This document shows, in pieces, positions 1 to 9,481 of a DNA stretch of 64,000 nucleotides (the stretch's first letter is position 1; each line of letters begins with the position of its first letter). The DNA lies in assembly GCA_009996675.1 (NCBI GenBank), contig JAACZQ010000014.1, forward strand, positions 1-64,000. The letters run 5' to 3'. A model generated the notes under the pieces. That model had not been told where the DNA came from, ran no database searches, and was given only the letters and a program-made list of their open reading frames with translations. The translations under genes and the position numbers were made by a program. Origin of the DNA: Chitinophagaceae bacterium (GTDB lineage: Bacteria > Bacteroidota > Bacteroidia > Chitinophagales > Chitinophagaceae).

Positions 1-1648
1 GACCGAGTTGTACGGTGATGTATTGCACTACATTGACAGTTACTGTGTCGGTATTGACACAACCATTATCGGTTAACCGAACCACATAGCGGGCGGTATC
101 TTTTGGAAATACAACCGGTCTGCTGGTATTGGCAAAAAGGATGGTATTGTTATTGGGCGTCCAGGTAAAACTGCCAGAGCCCGATACAGGGATCAGTAAA
201 CTATCCTTGCTGCAAATGACCGTATCGCGAAAAGGTAGATTGATTAAAGGTTTATCACGAATGGTAACAGTTTGCTGTACACTATCCAGGCAACCCTTGC
301 TGCTGCCAACAACCAGGTTGATGGTGGCATTGAAACCGCCACCGGAATATTTGTAGGTATTGTTCTGCAGTAATGAACTGTCTTTATCGGTGCTTGGATC
401 TCCAAAATTCCAGCGCCAGCTGTTCACCGTACCATATCGTGCGAAAGTGGCGTCATTGAATTGATAAGGCGTTTGAAAACAGGCACCATTGATCGTCATG
501 GCCGGTGTAAAACCGGGGTATACCAGGACTTCGGTACTGTCTGTTCCCACACAACCATCCGGACCGGTCACCGTAAGTTTGGCGATATAACGGCCGGTAT
601 CGGTATAAGTGAAAACGGGTTTGGGATTATTGGAGAAATTATTGGGTGATCCGGGAACACCAAATTCCCAGAGATAAGAAGTAATGGATGAGGATGTGGA
701 ACCGTTTTCAAAAGCCACCACATTGGTATCGCACTTCACTGTTCTGTCAGGCAAGTCTGCTTCGATAAGATCACAGGCATCTACTTTCAGGATAAAATCT
801 TTCCGGTGTTCATTGATGGGAATACCGGATCGCCATTCGGTGATACAAACGCTAACCACATACTGACCGGCGCCGGGTGCTATACCGCTGATGATACCGG
901 TTTTGCGGTCGATGGTTACACCCGGACCCAGGGGGCTGCTGCCATTGTAGGGTGATAGGTAATTCAGTGGTGTGAGGTTCATGGTAACGGGAACCGGTGC
1001 ATTATTGCTGCCGTTGGGTGCGGCATACCCTTCACAGAAAGCAAATGTGAGTGAGTCTTTATCGATATCGGTTGCCCCGAAATCCAATAAGAATTTTTTA
1101 TCGGAACATACCAGTGCTGTGTCTTTCACGCGGAATTGGGGACTGCTGTTGTGTCCGCCTTTGAGCACGATGGAACCGGGCATTTGTGTTACGTAATTAC
1201 TGCCCACATTGGTTCGGACAGCGAGGTTGGAGATATTGTCGATCCGGCAGCAACCTTGTCTTGCCAGGGTATATCCGATCTGGTTATCAAAGAGGGAGAT
1301 CACATTGGTATAAATAGCCACCTGGTAACAAACCAGTGGGTTGCCTACCAGGCAGGGGATGGCATTGGTATTCAGGTTCAAGCGATCCACCGATCCCAGC
1401 AGGGGCAGGTTGAGCGTATTTACCAGGTTGCCGTTCTCGTAAATGCCCACGTTCACCTGTTCATTTTCCAGCAGTGGTCCTGTGGAAGCGCAATCGCGGA
1501 ACAACCGTAACGTAATGCGGTAATTGCTGAATCCGGTGGTGGCACCGGGTCCCAGGTATTCATAAAAAAGTTCACCTCCGGCCACATGCCGTGCTGCAAC
1601 GGGTAATGCGCAGATCACACAAAGCAATATGAAGAAATATTTCTTCAT
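1..1648 (-). CDS. Secreted PKD-domain protein, gliding/T9SS-type (C-terminus outside window)
   Basis: About 549 residues are visible, read from an ATG at 1648; the frame stays open to the left edge, so the C-terminus is missing. The N-terminus is a clear signal peptide (MKKYFFILLCVICALPVAA) followed by HVAGGELFYEYLG, an opening typical of large secreted Bacteroidota proteins that carry PKD repeats and a gliding-motility-type C-terminal sorting domain. PKD-like segments recur (YLWEFGVPG, WRWNFGDPS). Another ATG lies 4 nt upstream in a different frame and gives no signal peptide. The gene starts 14 nt after the hydrolase stop, so it is probably co-transcribed with lnt. Export by type IX secretion is inferred, because the sorting domain is not visible. 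Confidence 0.8.
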   Translation of the reverse strand, partial: MKKYFFILLCVICALPVAARHVAGGELFYEYLGPGATTGFSNYRITLRLFRDCASTGPLLENEQVNVGIYENGNLVNTLNLPLLGSVDRLNLNTNAIPCLVGNPLVCYQVAIYTNVISLFDNQIGYTLARQGCCRIDNISNLAVRTNVGSNYVTQMPGSIVLKGGHNSSPQFRVKDTALVCSDKKFLLDFGATDIDKDSLTFAFCEGYAAPNGSNNAPVPVTMNLTPLNYLSPYNGSSPLGPGVTIDRKTGIISGIAPGAGQYVVSVCITEWRSGIPINEHRKDFILKVDACDLIEADLPDRTVKCDTNVVAFENGSTSSSITSYLWEFGVPGSPNNFSNNPKPVFTYTDTGRYIAKLTVTGPDGCVGTDSTEVLVYPGFTPAMTINGACFQTPYQFNDATFARYGTVNSWRWNFGDPSTDKDSSLLQNNTYKYSGGGFNATINLVVGSSKGCLDSVQQTVTIRDKPLINLPFRDTVICSKDSLLIPVSGSGSFTWTPNNNTILFANTSRPVVFPKDTARYVVRLTDNGCVNTDTVTVNVVQYITVQLG

Positions 1649-1662
1649 ACATACGTAGGGGT

Positions 1663-2454
1663 TTATGACTGAATGAATGCCCTGATGTAACTGTTAACCG
1701 CTGCTGTTGCTTCCCACATACCCATGTGCCCGACTCCATCCAGTATATGAATATACGATAATAATGGCAGGTGCGTTTGCTGCAACACATCGTCCAGCGG
1801 TGCGGCTACATCTTCGGTTCCCAGAACGAACAAAACGGGTAAGGGGTTGCTTTTGAGTACGGCTGTTCTGTTGGGCCGCTCCCGCATGGCATAATAATAT
1901 TCCTGAAGGCTGCGGGTATCGAAACCGGCTGCGGCATTGATCAGTTCCTGTATGCGATCGGGTTGTTCTTTTTTGAAATCGGTACCGAATAAATTGGGGA
2001 TGGTTGTTTTGAGGAATGCCTGACCACCGTATTGTGCCATCACTTCAATACCGCGTAAACGGTTTTGTTTTTTTTCTTCACTGTCGGCAAAAGCGGTGGA
2101 ATGAATGAGTCCGAACCTTCGCAGCATCTGCGGATATTTTTCTGCAAAAGCAAGGGTTATATAACCACCCATACTGTGACCAAGCAGGGTACAGGGACCG
2201 GTATTCAAACTCATGAGTAATGCATACACCGCATCGGCCATTTGTTCTATACTGAGATGGGTACCTGCCGGTAGCAGGGGCAGGGGTGACTGGCCGGTGC
2301 CCGGTAGTTCGGGTGTGATGATCTGTGCGATATCCTGCAGCGCTGCTACCTGCTGATCCCAGATATGGCTGTCTTCCCCGAATCCGTGTAATAAGACGAG
2401 TGGTTCTCCTTTTCCGGAGATGCGGTATTGCAGTTGGCTTATTACGGAATTCAT
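1663..2454 (-). CDS. Alpha/beta hydrolase
   Basis: This 263-aa protein has the alpha/beta hydrolase fold signature throughout: an oxyanion-region motif LLHGFGEDSHIW near residue 22, the nucleophile elbow GHSMGG with Ser94, an acid in GTEDVAAP and the catalytic His in DGVGHMGMWE near the C-terminus. Size and motifs fit small esterases and MenH/BioH-like enzymes, but the substrate cannot be read from the sequence. There is no signal peptide, so it should be cytoplasmic. Its start overlaps the lnt stop by 4 nt (ATGA), which indicates translational coupling. Confidence 0.88.
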   Translation of the reverse strand: MNSVISQLQYRISGKGEPLVLLHGFGEDSHIWDQQVAALQDIAQIITPELPGTGQSPLPLLPAGTHLSIEQMADAVYALLMSLNTGPCTLLGHSMGGYITLAFAEKYPQMLRRFGLIHSTAFADSEEKKQNRLRGIEVMAQYGGQAFLKTTIPNLFGTDFKKEQPDRIQELINAAAGFDTRSLQEYYYAMRERPNRTAVLKSNPLPVLFVLGTEDVAAPLDDVLQQTHLPLLSYIHILDGVGHMGMWEATAAVNSYIRAFIQS

Positions 2455-4019
2455 GATACAGGTTTGGATGGACGCCTATATTTTTTGTATGAGTGAAAAA
2501 GTATCAGCAGCACGGTCAGTACTGTTGCCAGCAGATACAGGTAGTCGCCGAAACGAACATATACACTGAGCCCGTCTGTAACAGGTACCGGGTAACGGAT
2601 GGCTGCTGCTTTATTCCAGGATTCCGTAGCCAGTATATTACCGGCAGGATCAATGATGGCGGAGATGCCGGTATTGGCACTTCTGGCCACCCAGCGCCTG
2701 GTTTCAATAGCCCGCAGTCTTGCGTATTGTAAATGCTGTCTGTGTCCCGCCGTATTGCCCCACCAGCCATCGTTGGTCATGATGGTGAGGATATTGGCAC
2801 CGCGTTTCACATAAGACCCTACATACGCTCCGTATACGCTTTCATAACAAATGATCGGTGCAGTGGCATAGACGCTGCCCGGGGAATGAAATACACGGGA
2901 AGAATCTGATTTGCCATAACCACCGGTAGTGCCGCCAAACTGTTCAAACAAAGGTGCCATAAAACGGAGGAAAGAGGGTAGGGACTCTACTCCGGGAACC
3001 AGTTTGCTTTTATTGTAGAACTGCATGGGCTCACCGGCATGCAATTGAACGGCTGCATTGAATGCATCGTAATAGGTGCCGTTATCCGCAGCACGTGCTG
3101 TAGGTGTTGCTTTATCCCGGCCATAATTTTTGTAGGATTCAATACCCGATAGAATGGTGAGCTTCGGGTGTTGCTGCAAAAAAGCAAATATGGGCTGGTA
3201 ATACGGGTTTTGTTGTATGGCATCCTGCCACTCACTCACACTCATGGCTGTTTCCGGCCAGATCACCAGTTGGGTGGCACTGTCTATTGCATTGGCTGAA
3301 AGCTGCAGCAAAGTATTGATCTGTTCGGAAGCCGATTGGTTATTGAACTTGCCATAAGGATCAATATTGGGTTGTACCACTACCAGGTTGGCTTCGCTTT
3401 TCTTCGTTACTGTTGGTTTGATGAGATAGGATAGGCTCATGGGCAGGGCAATACCGATGATTGCCATAACCAGGGGTTTAAGCCAGTTGAGTCCCTGTTG
3501 CCGGTTGCGAAAACTGGTATACAGGATGATATTGACAATGAGTATCCATAAACTGCCGCCTGCCACACCCGTGTATTCGTACCACTGAACCCAGTTGGTA
3601 TGCATGGCAAATCCATTGCCCAGGGTAAGCCAGGGCCAGCTCAGCTCCCAGTTGAGATGGATGAATTCGAAACACATCCAGCAGGCGATGAGGGAGAGGT
3701 AGCCTGTATTTCTTCCCAATTTTCTGAAACCTGCATAAGCCCACCAGGGAAAACACATGAGCATGCTGTTGAAGAGTATGGCGGCTATGGAGCCTATATC
3801 GGTGGAATTCCACATCCACCAGGTAGTGCCGCTGTTCCAGACAAGCATGGTGAGAAAACTATACCCGAAAACACTACTGCGACTGGACAACTGATCAACC
3901 ACCCATAATAGTGGGAGCCAGGCGATGAATAAAAGCCAGTTGAGTTCAGATACGGGCCAGCCAACCCATAAGAGCAAACCACTGAGTATGCTGACTCCGA
4001 AAAGTATTGGTTTCTTCAC
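2451..4019 (-). CDS. lnt: Apolipoprotein N-acyltransferase
   Basis: Lnt transfers the third acyl chain from phospholipid to the N-terminal cysteine of lipoproteins at the inner membrane. The 522-aa protein has an N-terminal multi-span membrane region (about residues 1-200), a nitrilase-type periplasmic domain and a final membrane helix. The expected triad is visible: Glu256 in WPETAMS, Lys337 in YNKSKLVPG and Cys391 in PIICYES. The usual LVPFGE is LVPGVE here. The start codon is GTG. It is the first gene of a tight lnt-hydrolase-PKD protein operon, and several lipoproteins encoded in this window would be its substrates. Confidence 0.95.
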   Translation of the reverse strand: MKKPILFGVSILSGLLLWVGWPVSELNWLLFIAWLPLLWVVDQLSSRSSVFGYSFLTMLVWNSGTTWWMWNSTDIGSIAAILFNSMLMCFPWWAYAGFRKLGRNTGYLSLIACWMCFEFIHLNWELSWPWLTLGNGFAMHTNWVQWYEYTGVAGGSLWILIVNIILYTSFRNRQQGLNWLKPLVMAIIGIALPMSLSYLIKPTVTKKSEANLVVVQPNIDPYGKFNNQSASEQINTLLQLSANAIDSATQLVIWPETAMSVSEWQDAIQQNPYYQPIFAFLQQHPKLTILSGIESYKNYGRDKATPTARAADNGTYYDAFNAAVQLHAGEPMQFYNKSKLVPGVESLPSFLRFMAPLFEQFGGTTGGYGKSDSSRVFHSPGSVYATAPIICYESVYGAYVGSYVKRGANILTIMTNDGWWGNTAGHRQHLQYARLRAIETRRWVARSANTGISAIIDPAGNILATESWNKAAAIRYPVPVTDGLSVYVRFGDYLYLLATVLTVLLILFHSYKKYRRPSKPVS

Positions 4020-4045
4020 GCAGGTAAATTTCTTTCAATTTCGGT

Positions 4046-4088
4046 AAAAAAATATGCCCCTGTACAGAAACTTCGGCTGTACAGGGGC
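4046..4088 (-). terminator. Rho-independent terminator of guaB
   Basis: A perfect 12-bp stem (GCCCCTGTACAG at 4056-4067 with CTGTACAGGGGC at 4077-4088) has a 9-nt loop. Read on the minus strand it is followed by a U tract (A7 at 4046-4052 on the plus strand), just past the guaB stop. Confidence 0.9.
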
Positions 4089-4106
4089 AGGTATTGCTGT
4101 CTTGTT

Positions 4107-5606
4107 TTATTTTCTGCTGTAGTTCGGAGCTTCTTTGGTAATATCAATATCGTGTGCATGGCTTTCTTTCATGCCTGCATTGGTGATTTTGACAAATGTA
4201 GCCTGCTGCAGGGCCTTGATATTTTTGGCACCGCAATAACCCATACCGGCACGGAGTCCGCCTACATACTGGTAGATGATTTCACTGAGGTTTCCTTTAT
4301 AGGCTACCCGTCCTTCAATACCTTCCGGTACGAATTTCTTGATATCGTCTTCCACATCCTGAAAATAACGATCGCCACTGCCCTGGCTCATGGCACCCAG
4401 GCTTCCCATACCACGGTATTCTTTGAACTTACGGCCTTCATAGATGATGGTGTCGCCGGGACTTTCCTGTACGCCGGCAAATACACTACCCATCATTACC
4501 ATATTGGCGCCTGCGGCAAGTGCTTTTACCATATCACCGGTATAGCGGATACCGCCATCGGCAATTACGGGTACACCTTTGCTTTGTAAAGCGTGACTGG
4601 CTTCCATGATGGCGGTGAGCTGTGGTACACCGGCACCGGCTACAATACGGGTGGTACAGATAGAACCCGGGCCAATACCTACTTTCACACAATCGGCACC
4701 GGCATCGGCGAGGGCTTTGGCGCCCGCGGCGGTACCAACATTACCCGCAATGATTTGTAATCCCTTGAAATTTTTACGCAAGGCTTTCAGTGCATCAATA
4801 ACACCTTTGGTATGGCCATGGGCACTGTCCAGTGCTACCACATCTACACCTACCTGCTGTAAAGCTGCGGCACGATCCATGAGGTCTTTGGTAATACCCA
4901 GTGCAGCGCCTACCAATAATCGACCCAGGTTGTCTTTTACGGCATTGGGGAAATTGCGCAGTTGCAGAATATCACGATAAGTAATCAGTCCGATGAGCTT
5001 ACCCTGTTTGTTTACCACGGGTAATTTCTCAATCTTATATTGACGCAGGATTTTCTCTGCTTTCTTCAGGTCGGTTCCGTCGGGTGCAGTGATGAGGTTT
5101 TCGCGGGTCATCACTTCCTTTACTTTTCTTTTTTTATCGGTTTCAAAACGCAGGTCGCGGTTGGTGAGAATGCCTACCAGTTTTTGTCCGGCATCCACAA
5201 TGGGAATACCACCGATTTTATTCTCCTTCATCAATCGCAATGCATCACCAATGGTAGCATCTACCAGTAAGGTAAGCGGGTCAATGATCATTCCGCTTTC
5301 ACTTCTTTTTACTTTACGCACCTGGTCGGCCTGCTTTTCGATGGTCATGTTTTTGTGCAGGATACCCAATCCGCCTTCACGCGCCAATGCAATGGCCAGT
5401 CCGGCTTCTGTTACGGTATCCATGGCGGCCGACAGGATGGGCACGTTCAGGGTAATGTTACGGGTTAACTGGGAACGGATATCTACTTCCCTGGGCAGGA
5501 CTTCGCTGTAAGCGGGCATTAACAGCACATCGTCGAATGTTAAACCTTCGCCGAATAACCTGGAGGGAGCAGCCTTGATACGGGGAGAATTATTTCTTGT
5601 TGCCAT
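4107..5606 (-). CDS. guaB: Inosine-5'-monophosphate dehydrogenase
   Basis: IMPDH oxidises IMP to XMP with NAD+, the first committed step of GMP synthesis. The product is 499 aa from the ATG at 5606. The N-terminus has [23 protein letters not shown], a tandem CBS region spans about residues 100-225, and the active-site loop [13 protein letters not shown] holds the catalytic cysteine. An in-frame ATG at 5630 would add eight residues, but it lies upstream of a perfect -7 promoter element (TATCTTTG at 5610-5617) that ends 3 nt before the ATG at 5606. The shorter start is therefore preferred and the mRNA may be leaderless. Confidence 0.96.
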   Translation of the reverse strand: MATRNNSPRIKAAPSRLFGEGLTFDDVLLMPAYSEVLPREVDIRSQLTRNITLNVPILSAAMDTVTEAGLAIALAREGGLGILHKNMTIEKQADQVRKVKRSESGMIIDPLTLLVDATIGDALRLMKENKIGGIPIVDAGQKLVGILTNRDLRFETDKKRKVKEVMTRENLITAPDGTDLKKAEKILRQYKIEKLPVVNKQGKLIGLITYRDILQLRNFPNAVKDNLGRLLVGAALGITKDLMDRAAALQQVGVDVVALDSAHGHTKGVIDALKALRKNFKGLQIIAGNVGTAAGAKALADAGADCVKVGIGPGSICTTRIVAGAGVPQLTAIMEASHALQSKGVPVIADGGIRYTGDMVKALAAGANMVMMGSVFAGVQESPGDTIIYEGRKFKEYRGMGSLGAMSQGSGDRYFQDVEDDIKKFVPEGIEGRVAYKGNLSEIIYQYVGGLRAGMGYCGAKNIKALQQATFVKITNAGMKESHAHDIDITKEAPNYSRK

Positions 5607-5609
5607 GTG

Positions 5610-5617
5610 CAAAGATA
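5610..5617 (-). promoter_or_regulatory. -7 promoter element of guaB
   Basis: TATCTTTG on the minus strand matches the Bacteroidota TAnnTTTG consensus. It ends 3 nt before the guaB ATG, and a TTTG about 21 nt further upstream could serve as the -33 element. Transcription would begin at or next to the start codon. Confidence 0.7.
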
Positions 5618-5665
5618 GTTCCGCAGCCATATTGCCTCCAAAATCATTTTTTAAGCCCTTGCAGA

Positions 5666-6772
5666 TCAGTTGATCAGCTGGTATTGTTTCCCCGGCAATT
5701 GCCGGACCAACTGCTGCATTTCCAGGCTCAGCAAGGTAGCTGCGGCGCGGCTGTTGCTGAGCCCGCTGGCCAGGTAGAGTTCATCCACCGTTGCCGTGCC
5801 CCGGGTAGCCAGCAGGTTGATGATGCTGATTTCTTCGGCACTTAATTCGGGAAATAAATGGCGTTGTGTGGCAGGTGTAGTAACTGTTTTTGGCTGATTC
5901 CAGCCCAGGCTATCGGCCAGCTGTGCGGCATCGATCAGGGGTACGGCTTTCTGGTCGCGGATCAGTTGCAAACAGCCACTGCTTTTGAGATCGGTAATGC
6001 GACCGGGTAAAGCAAACAGATCACGGTTATACTGGAATGCCAGATCGGCGGTGATCATACTGCCGCCCCTGGGTTCTGTTTCCATGACCAGGGTGGCATC
6101 GGCCATGCCGGCTACAATGCGGTTGCGTTTCGGGAAATGATGCCGGTCCGGTTTCTCCTGCCAGTTTAATTCGGTGAGTAAACCACCCTGTGTTGCTATT
6201 TGTGCTGCCAGCGACCGGTGCTGATCGGGGTAAATATTATTCAGCCCATGTGCCAGTACAGCAATGGTAGGTAAGCCCGACTGCAATGCCTGCCTATGCG
6301 CCGTAGCATCAATACCCAGTGCCAGCCCGCTGATGATCATCACTTCGTAAGGAGCAAGTGCTGTGATCAATTGTTCAGTAACCTGTTTGCCATAGCTACT
6401 TTGCCTGCGCGTACCCACAATACTGATGATGCGGGACTGGTTCAAAGCAACACTGCCTTTGTAATAGAGCAATAAGGGCGCATCATAACACTGGCGTAAA
6501 CGATGGGGATAAGCATCATCGGAAATAAACAATACGCTGATACCGGCCGATGCTACAGTACACATTTCTTTTTCCGCAGCAGCAAAATCGCGGAACTGCT
6601 TGATTTGTGCGGCTCGGAATTCACCAATGCCTTCTGTTTGGGCAAGTGCAGTCCTGGTGCTCTTGAAAACAGTCCGGGCCGTACCAAAGCGGTTGATCAG
6701 CTGACGAGCCAGTACCGGCCCTAATTCCGGCACCATGGTCAGCGCAATGCGGTGTAATAATTCTTCATTCAT
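5666..6772 (-). CDS. dprA: DNA-processing protein DprA
   Basis: DprA binds incoming single-stranded DNA during natural transformation and loads RecA. This 368-aa protein has an N-terminal helix-hairpin-helix-like region, the Rossmann-type core with [22 protein letters not shown] and [11 protein letters not shown], and a C-terminal winged-helix region (about 300-368). Length and order match full-length DprA. It sits between guaB and the PorE-like gene on the same strand with its own short intergenic gaps. No other competence gene is in the window. Confidence 0.95.
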   Translation of the reverse strand: MNEELLHRIALTMVPELGPVLARQLINRFGTARTVFKSTRTALAQTEGIGEFRAAQIKQFRDFAAAEKEMCTVASAGISVLFISDDAYPHRLRQCYDAPLLLYYKGSVALNQSRIISIVGTRRQSSYGKQVTEQLITALAPYEVMIISGLALGIDATAHRQALQSGLPTIAVLAHGLNNIYPDQHRSLAAQIATQGGLLTELNWQEKPDRHHFPKRNRIVAGMADATLVMETEPRGGSMITADLAFQYNRDLFALPGRITDLKSSGCLQLIRDQKAVPLIDAAQLADSLGWNQPKTVTTPATQRHLFPELSAEEISIINLLATRGTATVDELYLASGLSNSRAAATLLSLEMQQLVRQLPGKQYQLIN

Positions 6773-6840
6773 AGGGGCCGAAAATCTGTAAAAGCCCTAT
6801 GCCATGAATCAGGTATTAATACATGAAATATTACCTGCTA

Positions 6841-8754
6841 TCAAAGTCCCGTAATGGTAAAGCTGGTGCGTCTGTTTTGTGCGCGGCCGGCTTCGGTAGT
6901 ATTATCGGCAATGGGTTTGGTATCGCCATACCCTTTATGCGTGATCCGGTTAGTGCTGATGCCTTTTGACAGTACATAATCTGCTATGGCTTTGGCGCGG
7001 TTTGCAGAGAGTACCATATTATCGGACGCTTTACCAATATTATCGGTATGCCCGCTGATCTCTACCTGTAAGCCCGGATTCTCCTGTAATACCTGTACCA
7101 GCTTATTCAGCTCGGTATAACCATCTGCCGGCAGCTCATAACTGTTGGTAGCGAAACGGATATTGTTGAACGTGAAACTGGCGTGCAGGGTAACGGGTTG
7201 CAGGGTAATATCTTTCTGGTAAGTACTGTCGGGCTCTTTGGTTTTTAATGCATATACATCACTGTAAAACAAATACCCTTTCCGGTTGACGGTGAAAGTG
7301 TAATCTTTTCCGGTAGGAAGGGTGATGAAATAATCACCGGTTTCATCGGTTTGTACTTTCATCAATACCTCATTGGTACTGTTGTCGGTTAATTCTACGG
7401 TAGACGGTAATCCTTGTTTGGTACGTTGATCCCTGACTTTTCCTTTGACATATAAAGTGCGGTAGGGTCGTATATCATCACGCAGTGTAAAACGGTATAA
7501 GTCCAGCCCGCCGCGACTGTCGCTGCGATCACTGGCATAATAGGCGGTACGTCCATCGGCTGATACGGCCAGGCTCCCTTCGTTCTCAATGGTATTGATG
7601 GGATACCCCAGGTTTTCAGGTGCCCCCCATTCGCCTGCACTGTTTTTCCGGATCACATACAAATCAGAACCGCCGTAACCGGGCAGGCCATCGGAATTAT
7701 AATACAGGGTCTGGTTATCGGCATGGATAAAAGGTGCCAGTTCATCACCGGGAGAATTGATCAACGGTCCCATATTTACGGCGCGTGACCACTGGCCATT
7801 AGGCTGGCGTGTGCTCATGTACAAATCTTTACCACCACTGCCACCGGGACGATTACTGCTGAAATAGAGTACGCGTTTGTCGGGACTGAGTGTGGGTGAA
7901 CTTTCCCAGAATTCGGTATTGATATTCGGACCCAGGTTCTGTGGTTCACTCCAGCCCTGCGGGGTATAATAGGAAATATAGATATCGTAATTGCCGAAAC
8001 CGATACCGGAGAAATCACCGGCAAACAACATCCATTCTCCATCCTGCGAAGCGGTGATAGCACCTTTCAGTGGCTCAATATTGATATCGCCATTGATGGG
8101 CTGGGCTTTGCCGGGTTGTTGTGCGGTATGCAGTTTGCTTTCCATAAAATCTTCCCGCATTTCTCCGGTCTTACGGGTAAAGACGAGTACACTGTCGGTT
8201 ACAGTTACCGAGGGGTAATATTCTGAACGCGGACTGTTGACGCTATCGCCCAGGTTTTCGGGCAGGAACTCGTAGTTGCGGGGCTGGTGTGTTGACTGGT
8301 AATCGATGGCAAACTGGTAAGTACGCTGGCGGTACCGGGCACTCTTCATACCCCGGTCGCTGATATTGGGTATGGCAATAAAAATATTCACCGCATCCAA
8401 GGCTTCTTTGAAGCGTCCCAGTCCGGCCAGGTTAATGGAATAAGGAAGGTTGTAGATGCGGGTGTATTCGGGGTCTTTCCGCATGGCAAGTTCATATAAC
8501 TGAATAGCGCGCTGGTATTGTTTTAATTCGCCACAGGCGCCTGCCAGTGAGAGGTAGGCATCCAGAAAGCTGGAATCGGCGTTGATGCAATCCATTAAGA
8601 GCGGAACGGCCTGTTTAATCGCACCATCCTGCAACATATCCAGGGCTTTCTCGTAATTGGCGAGAATCTTCGGATTAACTTTTCCCGGATCATATCCCTG
8701 GGCATTGGCCTTGAGTATCATCAGGCTGCAAAAACATACAACAATCGCTTTCAT
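6841..8754 (-). CDS. PorE-like TPR / beta-propeller / OmpA-domain protein
   Basis: The 637-aa protein has a signal peptide (cleavage near KANAQ), TPR helices (about 30-110), PD40-type propeller repeats (about 165-430, e.g. LYFSSNRPGGSGGKDLY and AYYASDRSDSRGG), a carboxypeptidase-regulatory-like beta domain (about 437-510) and an OmpA C-terminal peptidoglycan-binding domain (SGHTDNIG, NRRTSFTI). This four-part order is that of PorE, a periplasmic part of the type IX secretion system that docks on peptidoglycan. Unlike the lipoprotein form, no lipobox cysteine is visible. Bacteroidota carry several paralogues with this layout, so the precise role is not certain. Confidence 0.82.
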   Translation of the reverse strand: MKAIVVCFCSLMILKANAQGYDPGKVNPKILANYEKALDMLQDGAIKQAVPLLMDCINADSSFLDAYLSLAGACGELKQYQRAIQLYELAMRKDPEYTRIYNLPYSINLAGLGRFKEALDAVNIFIAIPNISDRGMKSARYRQRTYQFAIDYQSTHQPRNYEFLPENLGDSVNSPRSEYYPSVTVTDSVLVFTRKTGEMREDFMESKLHTAQQPGKAQPINGDINIEPLKGAITASQDGEWMLFAGDFSGIGFGNYDIYISYYTPQGWSEPQNLGPNINTEFWESSPTLSPDKRVLYFSSNRPGGSGGKDLYMSTRQPNGQWSRAVNMGPLINSPGDELAPFIHADNQTLYYNSDGLPGYGGSDLYVIRKNSAGEWGAPENLGYPINTIENEGSLAVSADGRTAYYASDRSDSRGGLDLYRFTLRDDIRPYRTLYVKGKVRDQRTKQGLPSTVELTDNSTNEVLMKVQTDETGDYFITLPTGKDYTFTVNRKGYLFYSDVYALKTKEPDSTYQKDITLQPVTLHASFTFNNIRFATNSYELPADGYTELNKLVQVLQENPGLQVEISGHTDNIGKASDNMVLSANRAKAIADYVLSKGISTNRITHKGYGDTKPIADNTTEAGRAQNRRTSFTITGL

Positions 8755-8806
8755 AAGATCAGCGGAAGTTCGACAAAAATTATGGATCGATGCTGTTAAA
8801 ATTGGA

Positions 8807-9400
8807 TCAGGGTACGTTGATGTACTTGTGCACCTGCAGGCTTAATTCCCATTGCGGATGCTTCTTGATATATTCAACAATAAGCGGGGTCATTTCAGCT
8901 GCTTTATCCCATTCGGGCTGCAGGTATAATTTGCAGGTGGGGCTAACGGCTGCTGCATAGGTTTCGGCCCAGGCAAAATCGTGTTTATTGTAGATGATTA
9001 CTTTTAATTCATGGGCCCTGGGTACGATATCTGGAATGGGCGCTTTGAATTTTTTGGGCGAGAGGCAGATCCAGTCCCAGTGCCCGCTCAATGGCGAGGA
9101 ACCTGAAGTTTCTATATTGGTTTCAAATCCCGCTGCCTGTAATGCGCTGGTTAATTCATCCAGTTGGTGCATTAATGGCTCGCCACCGGTTATAACAGCC
9201 AGCCGGCCGGGGAAGGCGCTGGCTTCGGCGACCAGTTGCTCCACTGTTTTCTGCGGATGGGCATCGGCATCCCAGCTTTCTTTTACATCACACCAGAAAC
9301 AGCCCACATCACAACCGCCCAGCCTGATGAAATAAGCTGCGCGACCCTGGTGAAAGCCTTCGCCCTGAAGTGTATAAAAGGATTCCATTACGGGAAGCAT
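8807..9400 (-). CDS. queE: 7-carboxy-7-deazaguanine synthase
   Basis: QueE is the radical SAM enzyme that turns 6-carboxytetrahydropterin into CDG on the queuosine (preQ0) pathway. The 197-aa protein starts MLPVMESFYTLQGEG and has the SAM cluster motif in GGCDVGCFWCD, which is the CX3CX2C spacing, followed by TGGEPLM. Its short length is normal for QueE. Other queuosine genes are not adjacent. A heptad repeat array (9411-9452) lies directly upstream of the start, so the promoter is not obvious. An alternative ATG at residue 5 is possible. Confidence 0.93.
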   Translation of the reverse strand: MLPVMESFYTLQGEGFHQGRAAYFIRLGGCDVGCFWCDVKESWDADAHPQKTVEQLVAEASAFPGRLAVITGGEPLMHQLDELTSALQAAGFETNIETSGSSPLSGHWDWICLSPKKFKAPIPDIVPRAHELKVIIYNKHDFAWAETYAAAVSPTCKLYLQPEWDKAAEMTPLIVEYIKKHPQWELSLQVHKYINVP

Positions 9401-9410
9401 GTGGAAGGTG

Positions 9411-9452
9411 GTTTGAGGTTTTTGGTTTTTAGTTTTTGGTTTGGGGTTTGTA
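9411..9452. repeat. Heptad tandem repeat, GTTTTTG family
   Basis: Six consecutive 7-bp units run without a gap: GTTTGAG, GTTTTTG, GTTTTTA, GTTTTTG, GTTTGGG, GTTTGTA. The array fills most of the short gap between queE and folD. Function is unknown. Confidence 0.85.
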
Positions 9453-9453
9453 T

Positions 9454-9481
9454 CTCACACTGACTATTCACTATTCACTCT
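9454..9481. repeat. Heptad tandem repeat, TCACTAT family
   Basis: Four 7-bp units (CTCACAC, TGACTAT, TCACTAT, TCACTCT) abut the first array and run into the 3' end of folD. The folD stop codon (CTA at 9471-9473, minus strand TAG) and its last residues lie inside the repeat. Confidence 0.8.

Noticed and set aside
9411-9481. CRISPR array
   Set aside because: The repeats are 7 bp with no spacers, and no cas gene is in the window.
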